Origin: Hyphomicrobiales bacterium
Lineage (GTDB): Bacteria; Pseudomonadota; Alphaproteobacteria; Rhizobiales; Rhizobiaceae
Assembly (NCBI GenBank): GCA_900466575.1
Contig: UBMP01000016.1
Span: forward strand, 1-64,000
Direction: 5' to 3'
DNA: 64,000 nucleotides
Shown: positions 16,999 through 25,492 of the stretch, piece after piece
How the letters are laid out: every line of letters begins with the position of its first letter
Position numbering within the stretch: position 1 is the stretch's first letter
Notes under the pieces: model-generated
Database searches by the model: none
Seen by the model: only the letters and a program-made list of their open reading frames with translations
What the model was told of the DNA's origin: nothing
Translations under genes and position numbers: made by a program

Positions 16999-18054
16999 TT
17001 ACGCGACCGCGCGTGGCATTTTTGCACGCATCAGCATGCCGTAAAGGTCCCGCGGCTCATCCGGATCGGCGAGAAGATCGAGTTCCTCGTACAGGCCGGT
17101 TTCGAGAAGCTTTGCTCGGACGTAACGCAGGGCCGAAAAGTCCTCTACCGCAAAGCCGACAGAATCAAACAGCGTGATCTCGTCGCGTGCCCGCCGCCCC
17201 TCTGCCTTGCCGACCATGACGCTCCAAAGCTCCGTGACCATATGATCTGCCGGCAATTGCTGGATTTCACCTTCGATACGCGTCTGCGGCGGATATTCGA
17301 CGAAGATCGATGAGCGATGCAGAATATCGGGATGCAGTTCGGTCTTGCCCGGGCTGTCGCCGCCAACTGCGTTGATGTGGATGCCGGGGCCGATCATGTT
17401 GTCGGTGAGGATTGTCGCATTCAGTTTATCGGCTGTCACAGTTGTCACAATGTCGACGTCAAGAACCGCGTCCTCCGAGGTCTCGCAGATGATGCATTCG
17501 ATCCCCGAGCCAACCAGATTGCGCGCGCATTTCACACTCGCGGAACGCTCTATGTCATAAAGCCGGACCTTATCGACGCCCAGGAGTGCCTTGAAGGCGA
17601 GCGCTTGAAACTCCGACTGCGCACCATTGCCGATGATCGCCATGGTGCGGGCATCGTTCCGTGCCAGATATTTGGCTGCAAGTGCCGACATGGCGGCTGT
17701 ACGCAGCGCCGTCAGCATGGTCATCTCGGAAAGCATCAGCGGATAGCCCGTCGCCATGTCGGCCAGCAGGCCGAATGCGGTGACCGTCTGGCGCCCGGCG
17801 CGCGTGTTCTTCGGATGGCCATTGACATACTTGAAGCCATAGACCTCGCCATCCGTTGTCGGCATCAGCTCGATGACACCCTCCTGGCTATGCGCAGGAA
17901 TGCGCGCCACCTTGTCGAAGCTCTCCCAGCGGCGGAAATCCTTTTCGATTTCTGCTGCGAGCTCGATCAGGAAGGTCTCGACCCCGACGCGATGGACCAG
18001 CTTCATCATGTTATCGACACTGACGAAGGGGACGATGTTGAGCTTCTGCTGCAT
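16999..18054 (-). CDS. ocd: Ornithine cyclodeaminase
   Basis: A 351-residue enzyme of the ornithine cyclodeaminase/mu-crystallin family that converts L-ornithine to L-proline and ammonia using NAD. The NAD-binding loop MAIIGNGAQSEFQALAF (about 138-154), the conserved substrate region GFKYVNGHPKNT with YVNG, and the catalytic Asp region INAVGGDSPGKTELHP (about 227-242) are all present, the last favouring a true cyclodeaminase over an alanine dehydrogenase. It lies 27 bases behind the arginase gene; the pair gives arginine to ornithine to proline. Regulation probably runs through the divergent Lrp-type gene. Confidence 0.93.
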   Translation of the reverse strand: MQQKLNIVPFVSVDNMMKLVHRVGVETFLIELAAEIEKDFRRWESFDKVARIPAHSQEGVIELMPTTDGEVYGFKYVNGHPKNTRAGRQTVTAFGLLADMATGYPLMLSEMTMLTALRTAAMSALAAKYLARNDARTMAIIGNGAQSEFQALAFKALLGVDKVRLYDIERSASVKCARNLVGSGIECIICETSEDAVLDVDIVTTVTADKLNATILTDNMIGPGIHINAVGGDSPGKTELHPDILHRSSIFVEYPPQTRIEGEIQQLPADHMVTELWSVMVGKAEGRRARDEITLFDSVGFAVEDFSALRYVRAKLLETGLYEELDLLADPDEPRDLYGMLMRAKMPRAVA

Positions 18055-18081
18055 GGGTTCACCTCTGGTTATCGTTGTGAT

Positions 18082-19011
18082 TCAATAGGTTTGTGTTGGC
18101 CTGTCCATGACCCGCTTACCCATCAGGCTCGCGGCCAGATCGGTCATCAGGATCGCAGTGCGGCCGCGCTCGTCGAGGAATGGATTGAGTTCGACCAGAT
18201 CAAGACTGGTGACGAGACCGCTGTCGGAGACGATCTCCATGATCAGATGCGCCTCGCGAAAGGTCGCGCCGCCGGGAACCGTTGTGCCGACACCAGGCGC
18301 GATCGTCGGATCGAGGAAATCGACGTCAAGGCTCACGTGCAGGTCGCCGCCCGCGGCCTTCACCATGTCCAGGAAGCGCTTGAGAAGCGGCACGACGCCC
18401 TCCTCGTCGATCATGCGCATGTCGCAGACCGTGACGCCATGGGCGGCCAACGCCACGCGTTCCGCCGGATCGACGCTGCGAATGCCCATCATGCAGATAT
18501 TCTTCGGATCGACCGGAAACTCAGGTCGCTCGAGCGCGCCTTCGAAACCGCCAAGCCCGCAGGCATAGGCCATCGGCACGCCATGCAGATTGCCGCTCGT
18601 CGTGGTGTCCAGCGTATGAAAATCCGGATGGGCGTCGAGCCACAGCACGAAGAACGGGCGCCCGTGCTGTCCTGCATAGGCGGCGTTCCCGGTAAGCGAG
18701 CCTGCGGCGAGACTGTGGTCACCGCCGATGACCACGGGAATGCCTTCGTCGCGCGCAGCGGTCACTGCCTCGCGAATGGCTTTCGTCCAGCCGACGAATT
18801 CGGGAAGAAACTTCAGCGCAGGATTGGCGTGATGCGCCCCCTCACCGCCGCGGCGGACGAGATTGCCGCGATCTTCGACCGCGTGGCCGAGTTCTGCGAA
18901 AGCCTGGATGAGCCCGGCAGCGCGAAAGGCATCGGGTCCCATGTTGCAACCGGGACGCCCCGTCCCCTCCTGCACAGGGGTCCCGATGACGATGAGTTTC
19001 TGCTGGTCCAT
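18082..19011 (-). CDS. rocF: Arginase
   Basis: A 309-residue arginase that hydrolyses arginine to ornithine and urea with a two-manganese centre. The metal motifs are complete: GGDHSLAAGS, LDAHPDFHT and SLDVDFLDP. The start at 19011 is fixed by AGGAG six bases upstream; a longer frame extends into the operator region and is rejected. It is the first gene of the arginase-ocd operon, divergent from an Lrp/AsnC regulator. The Agrobacterium naming would be arcA; I use rocF as the general symbol. Confidence 0.95.
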   Translation of the reverse strand: MDQQKLIVIGTPVQEGTGRPGCNMGPDAFRAAGLIQAFAELGHAVEDRGNLVRRGGEGAHHANPALKFLPEFVGWTKAIREAVTAARDEGIPVVIGGDHSLAAGSLTGNAAYAGQHGRPFFVLWLDAHPDFHTLDTTTSGNLHGVPMAYACGLGGFEGALERPEFPVDPKNICMMGIRSVDPAERVALAAHGVTVCDMRMIDEEGVVPLLKRFLDMVKAAGGDLHVSLDVDFLDPTIAPGVGTTVPGGATFREAHLIMEIVSDSGLVTSLDLVELNPFLDERGRTAILMTDLAASLMGKRVMDRPTQTY

Positions 19012-19067
19012 GTCGCACTCCTGATCCTTGTCAAGATTTACTGGGAAAGTCCGGCGATCTGAACAAA

Positions 19068-19106
19068 CCAATTTGGCAAATTTACCAATAAGGCTTATCA
19101 TATTGG
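19068..19106. promoter_or_regulatory. Operator-like palindromes between arginase and Lrp genes
   Basis: CCAATTTGG (19068-19076) is followed by CCAATA-N10-TATTGG (19085-19106), a perfect 6-bp inverted repeat in A+T-rich DNA. The position, between divergent arginase and Lrp-type genes, suggests the binding region of the Lrp-type regulator for both promoters. The palindrome is seen; the binding is inferred. Confidence 0.55.
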
Positions 19107-19135
19107 CCAGGATATATGAAATTTTGGACAACACG

Positions 19136-19573
19136 ATGGACGAGCACGACTACAGGCTGATCACGCTGCTGCGCCAGAACGGTCGTCGTTCTATTTCTGA
19201 TCTCGCGCATGAAACCGGACTGTCGCGCGCCACGGTTCGGGCACGGATCGAAAAGCTCGAGCAATCGGGCGATATCGTCGGCTACACGGTGGTGCTGCGC
19301 GCCGATGCCTTCCACGCGCCGGTTCGCGGCATCATGCTGATCGAGGTGGAGGGCCGCGCTGCCGAGAAGGTGGCCGCCGCGCTGGGCGGCTATCCGGAAG
19401 TCACCGCGCTCCACAACACCAACGGCAAATGGGATTTCATTGCGGAAGTCGCCGGAAACAGCCTGACCGAGTTCGACGCCATCCTCCACCGCATCCGCCG
19501 CATTCCGGGCATTGCATCTTCAGAGACGAACATCCTGCTGTCGACGCCAAAGAGCACGAGCGCGAGGCTTTGA
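19136..19573 (+). CDS. Lrp/AsnC-family transcriptional regulator
   Basis: A 145-residue Lrp/AsnC regulator. The N-terminal winged helix-turn-helix (about 4-60) contains LLRQNGRRSISDLAHETGLS and RATVRARIEKLEQSG, and the C-terminal RAM/AsnC ligand domain follows (about 65-140). It diverges from the arginase-ocd operon, so it is likely the arginine- or ornithine-responsive activator of that operon and probably autoregulated. The ATG at 19136 gives the standard Lrp N-terminus MDEHDYRLI; no strong ribosome-binding site is visible. Confidence 0.9.
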   Translation: MDEHDYRLITLLRQNGRRSISDLAHETGLSRATVRARIEKLEQSGDIVGYTVVLRADAFHAPVRGIMLIEVEGRAAEKVAAALGGYPEVTALHNTNGKWDFIAEVAGNSLTEFDAILHRIRRIPGIASSETNILLSTPKSTSARL

Positions 19574-19663
19574 TGGGGTCTTGGCAGACGCAGCCTTGAT
19601 CCGTCAGCCCAACATTTCCGTAGCTCGACGATAGAGATCAATGCAAGCTGTATCGGCCCCCGC

Positions 19664-21112
19664 ATGCCCAGTTCCAACACGCCCTCCATCGTCCTCATCC
19701 GCCGCGACCTGCGTCTTGCCGACAATCCCGCCTTGACGGAGGCCGTCAAGCGCAAGGGCCCGATCATTCTTCTCTATATCCGCGAGACGGACGACCCGGA
19801 CGCCGGTGCGCTTGGCGCAGCACAGCGGTGGTGGCTGCATCATTCGCTGCAGCGGCACATGAAGGCCTGCGAAGGTCGCGGCAATCGGATCATTCTCCGG
19901 ACAGGCAGCCAGAACGCGGTCGTCGAGAAGATCGTGAAGGAGACGGGCGCCACGGCTCTCTTCTGGAACCGGCGCTATCATCTGAAGGGCCGCGAAACCG
20001 ATTCAGACCTGAAAAGTTGGGCGAAAGAACACGGGCTTGAAGCCAGGAGCTTCGCAGCCAATCTCCTGCACGAACCGTCCAAGTTGTTGACGGGCACAGG
20101 CGGTCCCTATCGCGTCTACACGCCCTTCTGGAAGGCCTTCTCCGCCACCGAAAGCCTCGGTGAGCCCCTGCCCGCACCGGCGAAAATTCCAGCACCCGAT
20201 CAGCTTCCAGAGAGCGAACACCTGGACGACTGGAAGCTCCTGCCGACCAGGCCAAACTGGGCCGCATCCTTCATGGACACCTGGATCCCCGGCGAACAGG
20301 GAGCCAAGGTCGCGTTGATCTTCTTCCTCGAGGAAGCCCTGCGAGGTTACCGAACGCAGCGCGACGTCCCCGGGGGAAAGACCACATCGCGGCTTTCACC
20401 GCATCTGGCACTGGGTGAAATCTCGCCGTTGCAGATCTGGCATGCCGTGGTAGAAGCCGAGAAAGGTCACCCGACCGAGGACACTGTCCATTTCCGCAAG
20501 GAACTCGCCTGGCGCGAATTTTCCTGGCATCTGCTCTTTCACTATCCGGATCTCGCAGAGAAGGAATTCAACCCGCGCTTTGCCGGTTTCGGATGGGATT
20601 TCGACGAGCGCGCCTTCCGGGCATGGACCCGCGGGATCACCGGCTATCCGATCGTCGATGCGGGCATGCGCGAGCTCTGGCAGACGGGCTGGATGCACAA
20701 TCGCGTCCGCATGATCGCAGCCTCCTTCCTCATCAAGGACCTGATGATCGACTGGCGGCATGGCGAGCAATGGTTCCGCGATACGCTGGTCGATGCCGAT
20801 CCGGCATCGAATGCGGCAAGCTGGCAATGGGTGGCGGGCTCGGGCGCCGATGCAGCACCTTATTTCCGCATCTTCAATCCGGTGCTTCAGGGCGAGAAAT
20901 TCGATCCGCAGGGGGACTATGTCCGGCGCTATGTTCCGGAAATCGCAAAGCTCGGCGATGACGCGATCCAGAAGCCGTTCGAGGCCGCCAAGGCTGCACT
21001 CGACAAGGCGGAGGTTAGGCTCGGGTTCACCTATCCAAAGCCAATCGTCGATCACGGGCATGCAAGAGGCCGTGCACTTCGGGCTTATGACACATTGAAG
21101 GGCTCGGACTGA
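19664..21112 (+). CDS. phrB: Deoxyribodipyrimidine photo-lyase (class I CPD)
   Basis: A 482-residue photolyase/cryptochrome family protein that splits UV-induced pyrimidine dimers with light. The N-terminal Rossmann antenna domain begins IVLIRRDLRLADNPAL (about 9-24). The C-terminal FAD domain holds the TSRLSPHLALGEISP block (about 244-258), the WREFSWHLLFHYP segment, and the diagnostic WMHNRVRMIAASFLIKDL plus DADPASNAASWQWVAGSG motifs. Length and motifs fit a class I CPD photolyase, though a cryptochrome role cannot be excluded. It stands alone. Confidence 0.94.
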   Translation: MPSSNTPSIVLIRRDLRLADNPALTEAVKRKGPIILLYIRETDDPDAGALGAAQRWWLHHSLQRHMKACEGRGNRIILRTGSQNAVVEKIVKETGATALFWNRRYHLKGRETDSDLKSWAKEHGLEARSFAANLLHEPSKLLTGTGGPYRVYTPFWKAFSATESLGEPLPAPAKIPAPDQLPESEHLDDWKLLPTRPNWAASFMDTWIPGEQGAKVALIFFLEEALRGYRTQRDVPGGKTTSRLSPHLALGEISPLQIWHAVVEAEKGHPTEDTVHFRKELAWREFSWHLLFHYPDLAEKEFNPRFAGFGWDFDERAFRAWTRGITGYPIVDAGMRELWQTGWMHNRVRMIAASFLIKDLMIDWRHGEQWFRDTLVDADPASNAASWQWVAGSGADAAPYFRIFNPVLQGEKFDPQGDYVRRYVPEIAKLGDDAIQKPFEAAKAALDKAEVRLGFTYPKPIVDHGHARGRALRAYDTLKGSD

Positions 21113-21328
21113 GGACTGTTCAGTCAGGCAGCTGAAATCTACTCCACCGACCCAACACATTGAAGTAGGCTATACGGCCGATCGGCGGGGTCTGTCCCGA
21201 TCACGCTGAACACATGCCATTCTCAAAAACTCCGGAACAACCTTCCTGCCCGAGCCGTTGAGCTGGCAGGACGCTGCCATCGCGGCGCCTGTCTCACCCA
21301 CTCGCTCACACGAAAATCGGAGGAAGCA

Positions 21329-21889
21329 ATGCCTTCTATCGATAAATCAAAGATTCTCATCATCTCCGCCAACGGCTTCGAACAGTCGGAACTCATGGTT
21401 CCGCTTGAAAAGCTGAAAGCCGCCGGTGCGACCGTGCATGTCGCGACACCCGATGGCCAGCCGGTCAAGGGTTGGAAGGAAAAGAACTGGGGCGACAGCG
21501 TCAATGCCGATCTCAAGATTGCTGATGCCCGCATCGACCAGTACGACGCACTCGTCATTCCGGGCGGTCAGATGAACCCGGACATCCTGCGCACGCAGCA
21601 GGACGCCGTCTCGCTTGTCCGCAAGTTCGCAGACAGCGGCAAGGTGATCGCAGCGATCTGCCACGGTCCGTGGATGCTGATCGAGGCCGGCGTCATCAAG
21701 GGTCGCCAGGCCACGTCCTACAATTCGATCAAGACCGACATGGTCAACGCTGGTGCCCGTTGGAGCGACGTCGAGGTGGCGACCGACGAAGGCATCATCA
21801 CCAGCCGATCTCCGAAGGACCTCGAAGCCTTTGTCTCCAAGATCATCGAGGAAGTCGGCGAAGGCCGCCACGACCGCCGCGCGGCGTGA
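21329..21889 (+). CDS. PfpI/DJ-1 family protein (type 1 glutamine amidotransferase-like)
   Basis: A 186-residue PfpI-family protein, similar in size to E. coli YhbO. The nucleophile elbow is AAICHGPWML with the reactive Cys in the A-x-C-H-G-P signature, and the N-terminal acid is in ANGFEQSEL. Members act in glyoxal or stress protection, or as chaperones or proteases depending on the report. The start at 21329 has a strong GGAGGAA site upstream. No operon partner. Confidence 0.9.
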   Translation: MPSIDKSKILIISANGFEQSELMVPLEKLKAAGATVHVATPDGQPVKGWKEKNWGDSVNADLKIADARIDQYDALVIPGGQMNPDILRTQQDAVSLVRKFADSGKVIAAICHGPWMLIEAGVIKGRQATSYNSIKTDMVNAGARWSDVEVATDEGIITSRSPKDLEAFVSKIIEEVGEGRHDRRAA

Positions 21890-22091
21890 TATTCCTTGAG
21901 ACGACGGCGGGTGGCTTCGGTCGCCCGCCTTTCTCTTTTCAGAACGACGGCAGGACACTATACGAGTTCAAGCCGGAACAACCTTCGCCTTTCGACCTCA
22001 AAAACGAAAACGATTGCCTTGCGAAATGCCTTTTCGCAGACAAAACTCGCGGCAAATTCAGAGACTGCGAGAATGAAAAGGTAGTTCAACC

Positions 22092-23132
22092 ATGCCACAG
22101 TTCCCCTCCGTCATCGAAGCCATCGGCAACACGCCACTGATCAAGCTGAAAAAGGCATCGGAACTGACCGGCTGCACCCTTCTCGGCAAGGCCGAGTTTC
22201 TGAACCCCGGCCAGTCGGTCAAGGACCGCGCCGCGCTCTTCATCATCCGCGATGCGGAGAAGAAGGGCCTGCTGAAGCCCGGCGGCGTGATCGTCGAGGG
22301 CACGGCCGGCAATACCGGCATTGGCCTCACCATGGTCGCCAAGGCGCTCGGCTATCGCACCGTCATCGTCATCCCGGAAACGCAGAGCCAGGAAAAGAAG
22401 GACGCGCTGCGTCTTCTCGGCGCCGAACTCGTGGAAGTCCCGGCCGTCCCCTACAAGAACCCGAACAACTATGTGAAAGTCTCCGGCCGTCTGGCGGAAG
22501 AGCTGGCAAAGACCGAACCGAATGGCGCGATCTGGGCCAACCAGTTCGACAATGTCGCCAATCGCGACGCGCACATTGCCACAACAGCCCCGGAAATCTG
22601 GGAAGCAACGAATGGCAAGGTCGATGGCTTCATCTGCGCCGTCGGCTCGGGCGGCACGCTGGCCGGCACGGCCATGGGCCTGCACCGCTTCAACAAGGAC
22701 ATCAAGATCGGTCTCGCCGATCCGGAGGGCGCCGCGCTCTACCAGTATTACACGACCGGCGAATTCGCCTCGCCCGGCTCCTCGATCACCGAAGGCATCG
22801 GCCAGGGCCGCATCACCGCCAATCTCGAAGGCTTCACGCCGGACTTCTCCTATCGCATCCCGGATAGCGAAGCGCTGCCGATCGTCTTCGACTTGGTGGA
22901 AGAGGAAGGCCTCTGCCTCGGCGGCTCCTCGGGCATCAATATTGCCGGCGCGATCCGCCTCGCCAAGGACCTCGGCCCTGGTCACACCGTGGTGACAATC
23001 CTCTGCGACTACGGCAATCGCTACCAGTCCAAACTTTTCAATCCGTCTTTCCTTGAAGAAAAGGGCCTGCCCGTGCCACAGTGGTTGCTGACGAATCCCG
23101 ATATCCGGGTTCCTTTCCAGCCCGTGGACTGA
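22092..23132 (+). CDS. cysK: Cysteine synthase A
   Basis: A 346-residue PLP-dependent O-acetylserine sulfhydrylase that makes cysteine from O-acetylserine and sulfide. The PLP lysine is Lys44 in NPGQSVKDRAA, the substrate loop is EGTAGNTGIGL (about 69-79) and the phosphate-binding loop is CAVGSGGTLAGTA (about 182-194). It is about 20-30 residues longer than the short CysK form, with a C-terminal extension (LFNPSFLEEKGLPVPQW) typical of this rhizobial clade. It begins a four-gene row with alaX, sseA and a GNAT gene; cysE lies 4.4 kb away. Confidence 0.95.
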   Translation: MPQFPSVIEAIGNTPLIKLKKASELTGCTLLGKAEFLNPGQSVKDRAALFIIRDAEKKGLLKPGGVIVEGTAGNTGIGLTMVAKALGYRTVIVIPETQSQEKKDALRLLGAELVEVPAVPYKNPNNYVKVSGRLAEELAKTEPNGAIWANQFDNVANRDAHIATTAPEIWEATNGKVDGFICAVGSGGTLAGTAMGLHRFNKDIKIGLADPEGAALYQYYTTGEFASPGSSITEGIGQGRITANLEGFTPDFSYRIPDSEALPIVFDLVEEEGLCLGGSSGINIAGAIRLAKDLGPGHTVVTILCDYGNRYQSKLFNPSFLEEKGLPVPQWLLTNPDIRVPFQPVD

Positions 23133-23139
23133 AGGTTCA

Positions 23140-23877
23140 ATGCCAACCAGACTGTTGTTTCGCGACGATTTCTATCTTTCGACCTGCGAAGCGACGGTCA
23201 CGGCGGTGCATGAAGACGGATCAATCGAACTCGACCAGACCTGTTTCTATGCTACGTCCGGCGGCCAGCCGGGCGATACGGGCTTTCTGGAGCGTGCCGA
23301 CGGCAGCCGTATCGCGCTCGACGTGACCATCACGGGCGAAACGAAGGACATCGTCCTGCATCGCCCGCTCGACGAACAGCCGCGCCCCGAGGTGGGCGAA
23401 AAGCTGGTGCTGCATATAGACTGGCCGCGCCGCTATAAGCTGATGCGCATGCACACCGCCTGCCACCTTCTTTCCGTCGTCTGCCCCTACCCGATCACGG
23501 GCGCATCCGTCAGCGAAGACGATTCGCGCGTCGATTTCGACATGAGCGAGACCATCGACAAGGATGAGGTGACGGCCAAGTTGATGGAACTCGTCAGCGC
23601 CAACCATCCCGTCTTCCTGCAATGGATCACGGATGAGGAGCTGGCGGCCAATCCCGGCATCGTCAAATCGAAGAATGTCCGCCCACCCATGGGGCTCGGT
23701 CGTGTCAGTCTTGTCTGCATCGGCGAGAACTCTTCCGTGGACAGTCAGCCCTGCGGCGGCACGCATGTGTCCGAAACGCAGGAAGTCGGCGCAATTCATA
23801 TCGCGAAGATCGAGAAAAAGGGTAAGGAAAACCGCAGGTTCCGAATTCGATTCGGTGCACCGGGAGATGCCTCTTAA
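23140..23877 (+). CDS. alaX: Alanyl-tRNA editing protein AlaX
   Basis: A 245-residue free-standing homologue of the editing domain of alanyl-tRNA synthetase, which removes serine or glycine wrongly attached to tRNA-Ala. The zinc-binding motifs are HTACHLL (H-x3-H) and PCGGTHVS (C-x3-H), and the FYATSGGQPGDTG block is the family hallmark. It starts 7 bases after cysK, so serine mischarge correction is co-expressed with cysteine synthesis. An N-terminal part before the editing core is consistent with the AlaX-M type. Confidence 0.92.
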   Translation: MPTRLLFRDDFYLSTCEATVTAVHEDGSIELDQTCFYATSGGQPGDTGFLERADGSRIALDVTITGETKDIVLHRPLDEQPRPEVGEKLVLHIDWPRRYKLMRMHTACHLLSVVCPYPITGASVSEDDSRVDFDMSETIDKDEVTAKLMELVSANHPVFLQWITDEELAANPGIVKSKNVRPPMGLGRVSLVCIGENSSVDSQPCGGTHVSETQEVGAIHIAKIEKKGKENRRFRIRFGAPGDAS

Positions 23878-23889
23878 AGGAATAACAAG

Positions 23890-24744
23890 ATGACTGCTGA
23901 CAAGAGCCACTTCGTGGTCGATGCCGACTGGGTCGAAAAACAGCTTGGCGCGCCCGAATTCAGGATCGTGGACGCCGCCTGGTATCTCCCGGCGCAGAAC
24001 CGCAATGGCGCCGAAGAATACGCGGCCGGTCACATTCCAGGTGCCGTCTATTTCGATCAGGACGTCATCGCCGACCACACGACCGGCCTGCCGCATTCCA
24101 TCCCCTCACCCGAATTCTTCGCCGCCGAAGTCGGCAAGCTCGGCATTGCCGCATCCGACACGATCGTCGTCTATGACGGGCCGGGTTTCTTCAGCGCGCC
24201 GCGGGCCTGGTGGCTCTTCCGCCTCATGGGCGCGGAGAAGGTCTATGTGCTCGACGGCGGTCTTGACGGCTGGAAGCGCGAGGGCCGTCCGCTGGAAACC
24301 GATCTGCCGGAACCGGCACCCGCAACATTCATCCCGAATTTCGACGCTGCCAAGGTCACGACATTCGAAGCGATGAAGGATATCGTCGCCTCCGGCCCGA
24401 AACAGATCGCCGATGCGCGCGGCGCCGGTCGCTTCACGGCGGAAGAGCCCGAGCCTCGTGCCGGCATGCGCGGCGGCCATATGCCGGGCGCCAAGAACCT
24501 GCCGATCAGCGTCTTTTCCGAAGGCGGTCGCTTCAAGTCGCTCTCCGACATCAGGGAAACCATTGAAAAGGCCGGTATCGATCTCTCGAAGCCCGTCGTC
24601 ACCAGCTGCGGCTCGGGCGTGACCGCTGCCGTGATCACGCTGGCACTGACCTCGCTCGGTCACACCGACAACACGCTGTATGACGGTTCCTGGTCGGAAT
24701 GGGGATCAAAACCCGATACGCCCATCGTGACGGGCCGGGATTGA
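23890..24744 (+). CDS. sseA: 3-mercaptopyruvate sulfurtransferase
   Basis: A 284-residue two-domain rhodanese. The N-terminal inactive domain (about 8-125) carries EEYAAGHIPGAVYFD, and the C-terminal domain (about 150-280) has the active-site loop SCGSGVTAAV. The CGSG(V/T) loop is typical of mercaptopyruvate sulfurtransferases, while thiosulfate sulfurtransferases have CRKGVT. It moves sulfur from 3-mercaptopyruvate to acceptors in cysteine degradation. It follows alaX after 12 bases and is followed by the GNAT gene after 5. Confidence 0.92.
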   Translation: MTADKSHFVVDADWVEKQLGAPEFRIVDAAWYLPAQNRNGAEEYAAGHIPGAVYFDQDVIADHTTGLPHSIPSPEFFAAEVGKLGIAASDTIVVYDGPGFFSAPRAWWLFRLMGAEKVYVLDGGLDGWKREGRPLETDLPEPAPATFIPNFDAAKVTTFEAMKDIVASGPKQIADARGAGRFTAEEPEPRAGMRGGHMPGAKNLPISVFSEGGRFKSLSDIRETIEKAGIDLSKPVVTSCGSGVTAAVITLALTSLGHTDNTLYDGSWSEWGSKPDTPIVTGRD

Positions 24745-24749
24745 TCTCG

Positions 24750-25337
24750 ATGGCAGCCACGAAAAAACCGAAGGCCATCAAAGCCCATATCACCTATCTG
24801 GAGATGACCGCCCCGCCGAAGGCGCAATTGCCCGTGCCGGCGAACCTGCACACGGCGATCATGCGTGCGGAAAACATTCCGCTCCCCTATTATCGCTATC
24901 TCTACAAGCAGGTCGGCGCGCGCTGGCACTGGGTCGATCGCCTGCGGCTTTCCGACAAGAGGCTGGCGGCGCTGCTGCACAGTGCGGCAAGCTATATCGG
25001 CATTCTCTATGTCAATGGCGCACCGGCCGGCTTCTATGAACTCCGTCACGAAAGCGAGGAGATCGTCGACCTCTGTCATTTCGGTCTCATGGAACATGCC
25101 CTGGGCCTCGGCGTCGGCAAATGGTTCCTCCTGCAGGCGCTCCGTGCCGCCTGGAACCTCAACCCGCAGAAGCTGACGGTCACGACCAACAATCTCGACC
25201 ACCCGCGTGCGCTCCAGCTCTACCAGATGTTCGGGTTTTCACCGGTCTCAACGTCGGATGCGCTGGTGCGGCCGCTGAGCGACGAGGAACTGCTGGAGCT
25301 GGCGAAGCGGGATAGCGGGCTGGTGACGCCGGCTTAA
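24750..25337 (+). CDS. GNAT-family N-acetyltransferase
   Basis: A 195-residue protein with the GNAT acyl-CoA fold. The beta4-beta5 region (GILYVNGAPAGFYELR) and the CoA-binding motif A (LGLGVGKWFLLQALRAAW, about 113-130) are recognisable, followed by TTNNLDHPRALQLYQMFGF, the motif B helix. The substrate is unknown. The ATG at 24750 lies 5 bases after the sseA stop; the earlier in-frame start inside sseA is unlikely. Position suggests the last gene of the cysK row. Confidence 0.85.
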   Translation: MAATKKPKAIKAHITYLEMTAPPKAQLPVPANLHTAIMRAENIPLPYYRYLYKQVGARWHWVDRLRLSDKRLAALLHSAASYIGILYVNGAPAGFYELRHESEEIVDLCHFGLMEHALGLGVGKWFLLQALRAAWNLNPQKLTVTTNNLDHPRALQLYQMFGFSPVSTSDALVRPLSDEELLELAKRDSGLVTPA

Positions 25338-25492
25338 GCCTTGCTTGCTCCCGGAGCCGGATTCGAATCCGGAACCGAAGGCGGGACCCGCGCGCACTGA
25401 AGAGCACGCGAAAGCAAACAAGCGAAAACATGGGAAAGAGGAGTCTGTCCGGTTTCAAACGAAACCCGCCAGCCTCCTCGAACCCTTTCGAT

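Noticed and set aside
17317-19062. 581-residue open frame on the + strand across ocd and arginase
   Set aside because: It is antisense to two clearly identified enzymes and shows no domain.
25357-25372. Perfect 16-bp palindrome CCGGATTCGAATCCGG resembling a tRNA T-arm
   Set aside because: The position that must be G53 is A and no acceptor or anticodon arm can be built, so it is not a tRNA. A bare palindrome between convergent genes gives no clear function.
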